The position numbers were made by a program, and so were the translations under genes. 64,000 nt of DNA from Glandiceps talaboti (taxonomy: Eukaryota; Hemichordata; Enteropneusta; Spengelidae): NCBI RefSeq assembly GCF_964340395.1, contig NC_135560.1, positions 6,542,598 to 6,606,597 on the forward strand, read 5' to 3'. The notes beneath the pieces are model-generated. The model ran no database searches. It had not been told where the DNA came from and saw only the letters and a program-made list of their open reading frames with translations. Of the stretch, positions 35,706 to 47,270 are shown piece by piece (the stretch's first letter is position 1; each line of letters starts with the position of its first letter).

Positions 35706-36070
35706 AGACCTAACTAATAAATAAGTTGTGTGGTTCCGATTGCGCTCAATTTTAAAATAGGTGGGGTAGGTAGATTTTTTATTTTATATAATGATATTTT
35801 TTTTCTGTGAGTATCTAGTTCATTTTTCCATTGTTTTCCAAATGGTCTCTGTGTTGTTTAGTTCTTCCCCTGAGATGTACAGCCATTACAGATGAGAAGA
35901 ATAGTTTAAGTTGATGTCAGTTTCTGCATCCACTATTTCTCACAAGACTTCATAATATTTGTGATTTTATTATTTTTTTCTCGAATATGTACAAAATGTT
36001 TAGGGTTGGCGGGGAAAAGTTAGGTGGGGGTCAGGTTAACCGGAACCCAAAAATTATTTTTTTAGGCCTA
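35706..36070 (+). mobile_element. MITE-like element, family B, copy 2
   Basis: Aligns along its length with 7175-7567. It starts AGACCTAACTAATAAATAAG then TGTGTGGTTCCGATTGCGC, and shares AATAGGTGGGGTAGGTA, TGTACAGCCATTACAGATG, AAGTTGATGTCAGTTT and TTTTATTATTTTTTTC. It ends GGTTAACCGGAACCC then TTTTAGGCCTA. The inverted end pair (TTGTGTGGTTCCGATT and GGGTTCCGGTTAACC) is clearer than in copy 1. No coding. Confidence 0.87.
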
Positions 36071-36375
36071 AATAGTGAATAGATATACAGCAAAAACTTC
36101 CAGTCACGGAGCTTAATACTCTGTGAATAACTGTGAACATCATCAAGCATATAAAACTAAACAACTGTAAATGAAAACAGTCAATGACAAAACTCATTTT
36201 AGCATTTTAACAGAATCTTACACATTTCACATTTGACATTTTATATCGAGTTCAATAGGAAAGGCCAATAAACAGTGCTGGCCAAGGTGTGAACTCTACA
36301 CATCAAATCTGTGTTTATAATTTTGTGTCTATATATTCGTCATAGGTATGTATAGTGTCTTTAATCAGTTTGTCT

Positions 36376-36389
36376 GTTACTATAGCAAC
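36376..36389. promoter_or_regulatory. RFX/X-box-like palindrome
   Basis: GTTACTATAGCAAC, two mismatches to GTTRCCATGGYAAC. Confidence 0.4.
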
Positions 36390-37079
36390 AGAATCAGTGA
36401 TCTATTTCTGTGTTTAAAAGTAAAGCAACAGTATCATTTTCTTAGAAATTGTTTGTTTCATTTTAATATCATCAATTACTCTAGTTATCTTTAGTTCACA
36501 AATTCAAATTCAACAATTTATTTCTACTTTTATTTTGGGGTGGGGTGGGGGGTTATTTATCAAAATGTCTGGTCCAAATATACCTCGTTGCAGCTAGTGT
36601 AATTGAATAAATAATTAAATATTCATATGGTTGGACAATTCATTGAAATGAAATAATCTCGTAAGAATAGTTGTAGAGCATGACATTTGACAGTAAAATA
36701 TGAAATAATAGGTATGTTGTCAACGTGGGATTTTTATATCTAGCTATACGGCTTGAAATATGAATAATTCAATTCTAACCAAGAAACTCAGGGAATTTAG
36801 TAGACACAACTCTAAATTAATGCTTTTAGGTGAAATTAGATCACTGTTTTTCCAGGAAATCTCTAAAATCTGAACTCAATTTGAGAAATCCCTCAGTCTA
36901 ATAGGTCAGTCCTCACTCGGAATACTTCTTACTAGTCTGTTTGTGTTCAAAGCCAATCAGACTCTCTTGAGTTTACTCGGTAATCATATACGGCATCACC
37001 TATTCACACAAATAAATTACAATGAATTCCGTATGATTAGCACCACGGTTTTCACAACCAAGCAAGGATGACCTTAATT

Positions 37080-37093
37080 GTTGTCATAGCAAC
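37080..37093. promoter_or_regulatory. RFX/X-box-like palindrome, first of a pair
   Basis: GTTGTCATAGCAAC, two mismatches. Starts 43 bp before a second site, in a locally GC-richer segment. Confidence 0.45.
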
Positions 37094-37122
37094 GATGCTG
37101 AATGTATCAAGCAAGCATCATG

Positions 37123-37136
37123 GTTGACATGGCAAC
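37123..37136. promoter_or_regulatory. RFX/X-box-like palindrome, second of a pair
   Basis: GTTGACATGGCAAC, one mismatch to GTTRCCATGGYAAC. The pairing with 37080 makes this the best candidate cis-regulatory patch in the window. Confidence 0.5.
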
Positions 37137-40100
37137 TCAGTTGCAGGGCTCCGTTACCTGCTGCTGACCTGTTCATATAACGTCATTAACAACTAATTAT
37201 GTGGGATAGCCTGAACTACTGATACAAGGACAGTGACATTAATGATGTCATTGGCCGTATCTTTAGATTAAAAACAAAATTGAAAACAGATAATTTATAT
37301 GAATCAAACAGACAGGTTATCTGAATAATAATCAATGGTAAAATGTTGAGAATTTTAGTGTTTTTGAGACCTAAAATTGTTTTGGTACAACTAACAACAT
37401 TTTTCTAATCTATTATATATATACTGGTATTATAATATAACATATACTAAATTTTCAACACACATTAGAAATTCATTTCATAATCAATGAGATTATTCCA
37501 CTTTTGAATAAACGTAGCAAACAAATTGTGACATGTGACAGCAAGCGTGGTGCACTCTGGGTAAATATGACAAGTGCATGATGTGTTTTCTGTAGCCATA
37601 ATGCTCATTAAACAGATAACACTGCCAGTACAAACTTGTGCAAACACCTCCCCCCCCCCACCCACCACTTCAGTACCCACACTAGCAATTACTTGTCATA
37701 AGATTCTGTTATTAGTACATACATTAATTATTAAAAATCAGCAAATTTTGAAAACCTACTATTCATATGCATAATTTTATGTCCACACTCATTTGCATAC
37801 TGGTACATGTTCGATGCATGCTCATTTGCATACATGTATGCAGTAATGTCAGCATAGTATGCGTACACATACACACACCAATGCACATGATCACTGACTG
37901 CTACATATTGTATAATTATTGCAAAAGTCATTTCCAACAAGCAATATTCCCAAAACAAAATGGTCAAATATAAAGAAAAACTTAGCCTTCAAAAAATGAT
38001 TTTATGATATCCATTTTCAAATATGCGCAAATTATATTTTACATACTAATTAGAAGTGCAATACATTCTACATATTAAAAGAATATGATTTTTTTAGGGG
38101 GAAAAAAAGAATTAATGATTTATATAAACATTCAAAATATATCAAACTTTGGTGATATGACACTATTTGGTATAACAACAATATTGTTTGGTCAATAGTG
38201 TATTGAGGATAAGTATTTATATAGTAAAATCGCGTGACTATGTACTTAATATTTTGATGGGTTAAGTCGGTATGAGTTTACATAAAGCCCCCAGAATGAC
38301 AGTACTTAGTTACTGTGTCAGTGTTTGTATTGGTTACTAGCATACTACACAAATCACTAGATTTCTCTACTTTCCTACTAACTATAAATAGAAGAGGGAA
38401 GCAAATTGTTGCATACTAAGAGACTCCACACTCAATTTCTCGATATCAAATCACTCTCTTCCCGCAGGACATTGACTTTTTTATATAATTTGTGATTGAA
38501 GATTGTATAATATTCACATTATAAACATATATATATACATATTTACATTTACTTTACTTGTTATTTTGTTTCAACAGGATATATTGGGGGAATAACTGTT
38601 GCAATAATGATAATTTGCAGAATATAGTTCGTGAAGAAAAATAGCAATAGGAATAAATGCATTTGCAACCTGGTCTAAACATTGTTTTTCACATTTGGAG
38701 AACATTTAATACTAAAAGGAATATGGGGTCAAAGTTCAAGTTTTTATGTATTGATTTGTCTTTTAGTAACGACATGTTGGCTAATATTTGACATTGAAAT
38801 AACTTACATTTATGTCAGAAACTTGAACAAACAAAAATTCTAGCAGCCATTTAATTTTCAAAAATGATTTTATACTTGTCTTAACTAAATTTTAATAATA
38901 CAGTTCTTGAGAATGAACAAGTCAAGTACAAGAAGTCATCCATATTGGCATCAAACTATACACATACATACCTAAATTCATCAAATTAACCAGCGAATCT
39001 GGTTTATTTGATAAACAGAAAATTATCTGTGGTTCACAAATTTTCATCAAAATTAAGTCTGTGCAATAATTTTTCAGATTTCCAGTGGCCTGCTAGGATA
39101 AGATTAAAAATGCAAGTAAAATATATACCAAAAAAAAGTTGAAAATTAGGTCCTTCAGTGAAATGAGAGCAAACTGAGAAATGATCAAACTCAAGGACGA
39201 CAGGTAGATGATTTGATAAATGACAGAAGAAGGAGCACACTTATAGATTCTATTTCAAGAATATATCAGAAATTATGCATTTAAATGCACACAGAAAATA
39301 AACAGTGATTCTACATAGGATTTCTTTTCTGAAAATTTATTGAAAATTATAATTCTCAAAAATATTGACATATTTATTGATTTTCCACATCATGTACTGT
39401 TTTGAGGAATTTTTTTAATTTAGGTAAATAAAAATCCAAAAATTGTTTTTAAGGCACATGGAGAGCATGTTTCCATATCACCATGACAACTGATATGGTG
39501 GTGGCCATCTTGTTTTCTGTTGAGTTTATTCATTACACTTGTACTCAAGTAATATATTGCTCAGATCAATGCAACAAGATACTACATACTTTCTAGTTTA
39601 AAAGACAGATTATATTACGAAATTATTCTTTTATTAGTTACACTTTTCGTTTAATGTCATTTGAAATTCGAAACACATAATTTGAATGCACATTGCAGCT
39701 TTCTGATTATCAAATTACGGACCTTTTCCTCTTAACAACTCAAGTTACTCCTAACTGCAACAGGTACCTCATGAACGTGAAAACCACTGCCATATATAAA
39801 TAAACAGTTTGATGAATGTAGAGAAACACAACTGCAAATGGCTGCTGTCATCACCTTCATAAAATCAGGAACACGACACCTTTTTTGCAATTTGGCTCGA
39901 TATTCAAATGAGCTAGAGTGAATGTGAATATTGAAATTTGAGATTTGCTTGGTTAGTCATGACGTCAATTTTATTGTTTCCCTTGTAAAAACATAATATC
40001 TTTAAATTTGTCAGGAAATTAAATTGCAAGGCAACACGTTCGAAAAACAATCAATAGTTTTAGAGATCAAAATATCCTTCATTCACTTGGTATAAATTAA

Positions 40101-40456
40101 TATAAGTTATGGGTATCAGAACCTAATTGGTAAAAAACAAAAAAACACCAATTTTATAATCTTGCTGTCATTTTTCTAAATATTTGTATGTCTATTTTAA
40201 TAATAGAACAGATGTACTTCATAGAAATGACAAAATCCATGAAGAGTTAACAACATGAAAAAAAGGTTGGATGCAAGCTGAGAAATGGTTTTGTAATGAT
40301 GGGTCGATATTAGATGCATCAATCATATCTCACAATGCTTTTGTTCCACGATTTTCCCTCTGAGCAATACAGACTGATTGAATGCTAAAAAAAAAATCCA
40401 TTTAAAAAAAACAACAACTATATGACACTTGGACAATGCTATTACTTTTAAAGTCT

Positions 40457-40470
40457 GTTCCCATAGCAAC
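40457..40470. promoter_or_regulatory. RFX/X-box-like site
   Basis: GTTCCCATAGCAAC, two mismatches to GTTRCCATGGYAAC. Confidence 0.38.
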
Positions 40471-40886
40471 AATAGATACAGCTGTTTACACTTGACACAT
40501 TTGCTTTCATCTTTCTAATTACATTATAATTTTTTTACATCGATTTTTTTCTTATGCGTAGGTGCTAAAAGGGTACACGATCTGAAAATGCGATATCAGA
40601 ACTTGAATATTTGCTTGGAAGTGTAGGTATTTCAATTTTATTAGGTTGAAGGCTTGATGAATAATTTATAAAAATGACAGCTAGAAGAACCATTCATATC
40701 AACTAATAATATACACTTCCTTTGTAATGTTACATATCAAGCATTTATATTTCTCTACTCAGAAATATTTGTCTTTCCTTGTCCCAGGTCAATGTCCTCT
40801 AGACTTGTAACTTCATGGCTTCTATGACGTACCGCAGTGATCTCGTTGATATCTTTTTAAACAACGGATCTGCGATTTGCAATTAG

Positions 40887-41203
40887 AGATATTATTCCCC
40901 AAATATTTGTCTTCGTTCAGCCAAGGAAAATGCGAGTAACTTAAGGGCCCTTAGTGTCACTACGAGTCACTAGACTGGCTGAATGAAGAAAAATATTGGT
41001 GAATAATATCATTATACCATTGACAGTAATATAAAAAAAAAATCTGGGAAAGTAATGGGTAATTTTGAATGTTTTGACTGAGTCTCATACTTCAAACACA
41101 GCAAAACCAGTGATGTAGACATGTATTGTCATGATGTAGAACGACCAGCATATACATGTATATACCACATTTTTTGTTGAACCTGGCTCATGCATGGTAT
41201 AAT
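40887..41203 (-). mobile_element. Composite inverted-repeat element, family F, copy 2
   Basis: Reverse-complement copy of 17299-17650. The foldback part ATATTATTCCCCAAATATTT to AATATTGGTGAATAATAT has arms carrying CGTTCAGCCA and TGGCTGAATGAAG around TTAAGGGCCCTTAG. It is followed by the part from ATTATACCATTG to GGCTCATGCATGGTATAAT. The shared middle includes GTCATGATGTAGAACGACCAG, matching CTGGTCATTCTATATCATGAC in the other copy. No coding. Confidence 0.82.
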
Positions 41204-41308
41204 CTGTCTCACAATTCTACACAGTATGTAAAGAGTATTGAAGTTCTTCGGGTATAGCATTTTCCACATTTTAGAGAGATTTCTTGTACATCATATCCAG
41301 GGATTGTA

Positions 41309-41312
<4 letters not shown>

Positions 41313-41340
<28 letters not shown>

Positions 41341-41342
41341 TA
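41313..41342 (+). repeat. (TA)n microsatellite
   Basis: About 15 TA steps, preceded by GTGTG. It gives isoleucine/tyrosine runs in spurious frames on both strands. Confidence 0.95.
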
Positions 41343-41689
41343 ATACTCCACTGCAATATCTGATCAAATCACAGGATGTTTGCAACACGAACAATCTTTT
41401 ACTAAATATTTGGCAAAGAGAACATGATATACATACAGATGCCGAGATCGATTTTGTACACAGTGCTATTTTTATACTATGCATGTTTTTTTTTTTTAAT
41501 GTTCATATTTCAAATGATGAATTTTAAATCTGTGGCATATCATTTGGGATACAGCAAATAGAGTATAGGGTACAGTTTCATGATTAAGATCTTGTAGGAG
41601 AAGTAACAGCCTGACAAAAACTGAATGGCTGATATGAATTGGCAGTGATATCTGGTAATGTAAATGATAAACAGTCACACATAAAAAGA

Positions 41690-41805
41690 CAGGTAGAAAG
41701 ACACACAGACAAGAAAATAGGTAGTCAGTCAGTCAGACAGTCACACAGACTGATAGATGGATAGAAGGACAGATACAAGGACAGATAGACACACAGGCAG
41801 ACACA
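41690..41805 (+). repeat. Imperfect (GACA/CAGT)n simple repeat
   Basis: Runs of AGACA, GTCAGTCAGTCAGACAG, GATAGATGGATAG and ACAGATAGACACACAGGCAG. Low-complexity DNA, no gene. Confidence 0.85.
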
Positions 41806-43009
41806 GCAGATCTCAATTACAGGCTGATTAAAAACACACTGAATGCAAAAGTCTGGGATAATCAAACATATTCTGTAAACTGTATTTGAATTTACTTCAT
41901 AATTGACACTATATTCTTATTGACCACTATGAACTTTGAACTGATCACTATGTATGTATGCATATAGCATATTAAACGAAAGACAAACTTAAAACTTTTC
42001 AAATTGCTTTCATTATGAAACCAACAGCTGGACGAGTATGAAATTTGGGATAATCCGATGTAGTACACGATGTCTCGATACATGAACATGTATGATAATC
42101 CTCCACTATTAAAACAGGTAGCAAATTGTGTTTAGCTTCTACACTCAATACTCATGGCTTAAAATCTCTAAATATTGCAAGATGCATGATTTCAAAAACC
42201 TTTCATCGACGTCTCTCGTCACATACTTGGATTTAATATTCGATCACAAATTTTTAGACTAAGTACATTGAGGATTCAATTTGCAATGAAATAGGTTACA
42301 GAATGCACTTCTACTGCAATACAATAAGGTTGAGCACTCCTGCTTATAATGCTCTCACAAATGTTCCCATTCTGACACCATATTGCGTGAAGAGGCTTTC
42401 AGAACGACTCAATACATTATAAATTTGCTGTCGGCATAAAAAAGTCATGGCACTGTAAAGATTATGTTCGTAATATTTTTGCAAAGATAAATGAACGCGG
42501 TCTACTGTAAATGCTTTTGGGAGCGTTCAGACAATTCTTGATGAATGTAGCTTTTATGAAACACTGTGATTCTAATCTTGTTGGATGATGATCGAGTTCA
42601 CAACAGCAATGGCATTTGGAGTGGTTTGCTTCTTCATGGAGAATTTACCATGCTTGGACCTGGCACGATGAAATAATTTCAGAGTGATTCTATTATAAAA
42701 ATTGTCCGCTTAACATAACATATGCGCAGAAATAAAAATCTTAAAACTTTTTTACTGTTATTTTAATATTCAACAAACTCAAACCTCTGTCAAAATTAAG
42801 GAAATTTAAAAATCAGAGGTGACGTCTGCAAACACTATCAATTTTTTTTTTAAATGCATGAAAAAAATAGATAGAAAAAAAAGATATAAAAATTAAGACA
42901 TTTTAGAAGGAAATATGTCCGCCAAATACTGAAAAATAAGAGACTGAGGATTTCATGAAAATATGGCAAACTCACAAAGTTCTTTTACTATTTCAAAAGG
43001 ACAAGGTAC

Positions 43010-43090
43010 AAGCACATACACACACGCACATACACATGCACACATGTACACACACAAACAGACAGACAGACACACAGACACAGACAAATA
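43010..43090 (+). repeat. (CA)n and (CAGA)n simple repeat
   Basis: ACACACACGCACATACACATG followed by ACAGACAGACAGACACACAGA. Ordinary microsatellite DNA. Confidence 0.9.
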
Positions 43091-43434
43091 CTTAGCTGTA
43101 CATACCTTAATTTAAAAGCACTTATTCCATGTTAAAACATGTATCAGTTTTAGGATTTTATTCAGTAGATGATTAGAATCACAAGGAAAACAAACAGTAA
43201 ATTTACATTTATAGAAAATGAAAATTTTATTAAAATAGATGTGCTACTTCCAGAAAGTAAACATTGCAACATACTCATCTAAACCATCAAATTAAAGTGA
43301 TCAATTTTGAATTTGTACGTTTCATGTAATCCAATCCATAATATCACTGAAGAATATACTATATTATAACATTATACAGCTGCATGAATTACGTACATTG
43401 CTTGCAATATTATGTTTACAGTAGGTAGTAATTT

Positions 43435-43450
43435 GGGGGGGGGGGGGGGG
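43435..43450 (+). repeat. Poly(G) run, 16 bases
   Basis: Uninterrupted G run in AT-rich surroundings; length may be affected by sequencing. Confidence 0.9.
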
Positions 43451-43757
43451 AGATTTCTTATAACTAGACACAGCTCATCATTTCATTGTTTCCCTAAGTA
43501 GATTCATTACCTTGGAAAGGAAACTAAATTACTTGAAAACCTTTTATTATAACAAATGTCCACACCGTCACTGGCAAACACTTTATAAACACATTAAAAG
43601 TACTAAAACTCATTACCATGTATTTATCACAACGGCAGACGACCACATTAATTTGATGAAAAGTACTCAAGCAGGTACCAGTTTAATTTACGTTCATTAT
43701 CTTCCCACAATGCAACACTATGAGCTGATCTGACTCTGTCAAATTACCAGTTGTATC

Positions 43758-43771
43758 GTCATCATGGTAAC
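43758..43771. promoter_or_regulatory. RFX/X-box-like site, first of a pair
   Basis: GTCATCATGGTAAC, two mismatches to GTTRCCATGGYAAC. A weaker relative, GTTGTCATAGCGAT (four mismatches), starts 19 bp later at 43777. Confidence 0.38.
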
Positions 43772-44484
43772 TCACTGTTGTCATAGCGATTTACCAGACT
43801 ACAGCCATGCATATGCCTAGATACTTAGGACGAACGCTTCATTTATCTAACTTCAGGAAGCAGTTTCTATCACTGTCCTTCATTTTTTCCATCATTGTTT
43901 TCCTCCGGAAAGAATAACATTACAAAGGAAAGCTACTTTCCTCGCTAGGATGACTACCTTTTTGACTAACAAGTATTGTTGATTATTTTGTAAAAAGATC
44001 CCAAAATTGCATTTGTAACGGTGTCATATAATATATACAAATATTGAGACTTCAAGTGTTGCTACACCATGTGAGAGGGTATCCTATGATACCAGGTTAC
44101 AAGTTATGATCCATTAAAGTAAATTCTGAAATTCAAACAGCGTTTTTTTATGGATGGTATATTAAATAGGTAATTCTACAGATATTGTTGTACGGATACT
44201 GTTGTATGAAATATTACTCAAAGAGTCACTCCCAATTGCACTCACTTATAAAGTCACCCCAGGATGTACTAAATGGGTGCTAAACAGAAAGAGACTGAGT
44301 TCCCTTTACATTTACAGCACAATCAGCTACACAGTAAAACAAAATTATTACACAAATTTCAAAATTATGATGTCACAGTCTTAAAGATTGTACCAAAGAG
44401 AATACATAAATTCTATTTATTGTGGCAATTTAATGGTACAGTTCATCTGGTGATGCCCTTTATTACAAAGAGGGTGATATCCCA

Positions 44485-44838
44485 GTAAAAGCTCAGAGTC
44501 AGGTGAGGATTGGGTATTGATTTTGGATTTTTAATTCATCATGGCTTCCTATTTGAAAAATCAATGTGACACAATGTATGCCAAGTCCTTGTTTGTAGAC
44601 TAAGCTCAATAAATTGCAAAAGAGTAATGAATGTGTAAAATATTTATAAATTGTATGTACAATAACAAACTTTTTACACATTTTTTTAGCTTTTCGCAAT
44701 GTTATGACTTTAATACAAACACAGACTTGGTCAGTGTTGTTCATGTTGATAGTTCAAGTAGGAAGCCATGATAAAATTATTTTGGTAAATTCAAAATTCA
44801 AAATAGATACCAAATCCTCATCCATATGGCCACTTAAA
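44485..44838. mobile_element. Palindromic MITE, family D, copy 2 (about 354 bp)
   Basis: Same architecture and length as 13956-14309. The left arm has GGTGAGGATTGGGTATTGAT then CATCATGGCTTCCTATTTGA; the complement of the right arm has GGATGAGGATTTGGTATCTA then CATGGCTTCCTACTTGAA. The centre keeps TGTATGTACAATAACAAAC. The arms have diverged from each other, so the palindrome is older than copy 1. Confidence 0.88.
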
Positions 44839-47110
44839 ATTACATTACATTTTGTTTACACAAAGTGATTTATTTTCAACAAGACTCAAATTGAAAGCAT
44901 TCTGGTTGGAGAAAAAGGACAGTAATTACTGAGTAAGCTGTTAGGAGGCTCACAGGGGAAGCTGCACATATTAAAGAGAGCTTAAATATGCTCCTTTGCC
45001 TCCCTGGCCTTTAAAGCTAGATTTAGAAAATGAGAAAGAAAAATTGTCTGCGGGAATTATGCCCCCAGGTGAAAAATTGAAATGTCTGTATCAAGGAAAA
45101 AGTAGTTGAAGCCTGTAATGAATTAGTGCATATAAAATTGCTTTGTAATATACAGCCCGTAAGTCACAGGTACTAGGTAAGTCGTTTTTCAACACAGAAA
45201 TGGGATCGTTTCGAATTCTGGACATGTTCAGACATTTTCGTCAAATCATGTATAATAAAAGCTTTCATTAACTTAGCATACATCACACTTCATTTACATA
45301 ACTGCACTTTAATCTTCATAGAGAAACCACCGCCAGAATCACTAATCTAATTGAACATGTTTGCCTCCAAGTCTTACTCCAAAAACAAAAGTATCTAGCT
45401 GATATGTAATGTAAGGGTTAATATTTTCTACAACCAACAGAAAATGCTGCAAGATGAATTACACTTCTATCATTGATGACATAATTACTATAGTGTAACT
45501 TCATATCTTTACTTGAAGGTACAGTAAATTTGAAAGTGAAAAATCATTATTAAAGTGTACAGCTAACTATTCTGATATGTACATATATACTGTATACCTA
45601 TTCAATTACATGTGTAGCCATCCACTCCACACCTCCACCCAAAAAGTTGTTACCAGCATGCTAATATGTTAAATTTACATAATAAGTTGTTTTAAAGAGG
45701 AACACCATCCCAGGAAAACGATGTATTTTGAAGTCATTTCTTGATTTCACACAATAAATTTGTGTGCGATTGGCAAGAAACACCAAATTGATACTCTATT
45801 TCACCTGTATTGTTTTCACAAAGGGCCACCATTGCATCACAGGATTTAGCAAACATACATATGTATTTAATAGTGAAACACTGAATATTCATAACAATCT
45901 ATCTAAAGGTAATAAGTACTTAGGAGCATTCCTATTTAAAGCTAACTCCTGTGTTCATTGTAGTTGTGCATGTTCATTTACATAATGACTTCATTTGAAT
46001 ACTCATAGTCAGACATGTGTAATCACTCCCCACTGCAATTAATTTCTGTCATATTTTTTTATTATTGTTATAATAAGATTACTGGGCAAATATTTTCAAA
46101 CTGTAATAAAACTTGATGTGGGAATCAGCACAAGCAGAAGATACAGGAGTTATCAGAGTATTAAACACGTACATTAATGCCAAAAACAAACTTAAAACGA
46201 TTTTGTGATTTGGAATGGTGTATGTATGTGGTTGTAGTATGATTAAACTGCTGGCAACATAACATATATTCAGGAAAAGTCTGAAACAGGCAGGTGAAAC
46301 TATTTTGGGTGTGAACACTAAGACTTAGAGTCAGAATGTAGACAACATACTTGTGAATAACTCCAAAATAATTACTAGTTTAAAGGCATCTATAGACGAG
46401 ACTACTGCAGCTATAAAGTACAGGCAACCTATCAAGCATAACTTTATCTCAGTTTTTAAATTAATTATTGAGTGAACCATCTTCAGAAAAGTACACACAA
46501 CCTATCAGTACACTCAACAGATCAAGATATTTTTAACTCAGTTTGAAATTACCTTTATTATAAAGTTAAGCAATGCTGAATCTCAACACTGACTATAGAC
46601 TAGCATTAGTCCCTTGGGGCGTTTTGATTTTAGTTGCATAAATCTGCAGATGTTCGAAGTTTTGTTATTCACCTTTAGGTTCATGTAAGGAAAATGATGT
46701 TTTTTTATTATTTTTTTTATTTTTCCCAGCTACTAGTAGTCCCCAAGGGCTTTTGTGTTAACCAACCTGTTTCACTAAAGGGACAGTCGCACAATGTCAT
46801 ACAATAAATGAACTTCATTTATTTATAACAAAAAAAAACCCTCCCTCCCCTTTCCCATAAATGAATGTTCACAAGTACAACATTGACACATGATGTAAAC
46901 CATGATATAAACTGTATTGGTCACACCACTACAATCGATGCAATGTAAAAAAAAAACATGATGGCATACACATTAAAGTACTGCAGGAAACCCAACACTC
47001 TATATCACATCAGAAGTAAAAGAAATTGAATCAACTTTATCAACATCTCAGTTAAATACAGAACCTGTTATCATTGAAGGCATGAAAGTTTTTGTAATTT
47101 GGTCGAGTGA
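44839..47110. other. Non-coding stretch
   Basis: No gene supported. TAGTCCCTTGGGGCGTTTT near 46609 and TAGTCCCCAAGGGCTTTT near 46737 form a weak repeated pair bounding an AT-rich 110-bp interior, possibly another short element. Confidence 0.5.
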
Positions 47111-47270
47111 AAATGAAGTTCAACAATCACATTGACACCAGATCCCCTCCCCCCAAAAACAAATGAAGTTTGGCAATCACATTGATGTCAGACCCCCTCC
47201 CCCAAAAACAAATGAAGTTCAGCAATCACATTGATGCCATACCCCCTCCCCCCAAAACAAATGAAGTTTA
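47111..47270 (+). repeat. Tandem repeat, 50-bp unit, 3 copies
   Basis: AAATGAAGTTYARCAATCAC then ATTGAYRYCA then a CCCCTCCCCCCAAAAACA block, starting at 47111, 47161 and 47210, with the next unit beginning at about 47259 and breaking off. Each unit carries a strand-asymmetric C-run next to an A-run. Confidence 0.92.

Larger units (their letters stand above)
36071..40754. other. Non-coding stretch with several X-box-like sites
   Basis: No gene supported across 4.7 kb. It contains a GGGGTGGGGTGGGGGG block at 36537-36552 and a C-run at 37650-37659. An ATGCAAAT-rich patch lies near 37.78-37.84 kb. X-box-like sites at 36376, 37080, 37123 and 40457 are listed separately. Confidence 0.55.
41806..44484. 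other. Non-coding stretch with a GC-richer patch
   Basis: No gene supported. Contains an (AC)n/(CAGA)n simple repeat at about 43010-43090 and 16 G at 43435-43450. A less AT-rich patch lies at about 42330-42670. X-box-like sites at 43758 and 43777 are listed separately. Confidence 0.55.

Noticed and set aside
36537-36552. G-quadruplex candidate GGGGTGGGGTGGGGGG
   Set aside because: Only three separate G runs; a fourth run within loop distance is absent, so a stable three-tier intramolecular quadruplex is unlikely.
41209-41527. Frames with YIYIYIY runs on both strands
   Set aside because: Caused by the (TA)n microsatellite at 41313-41342.
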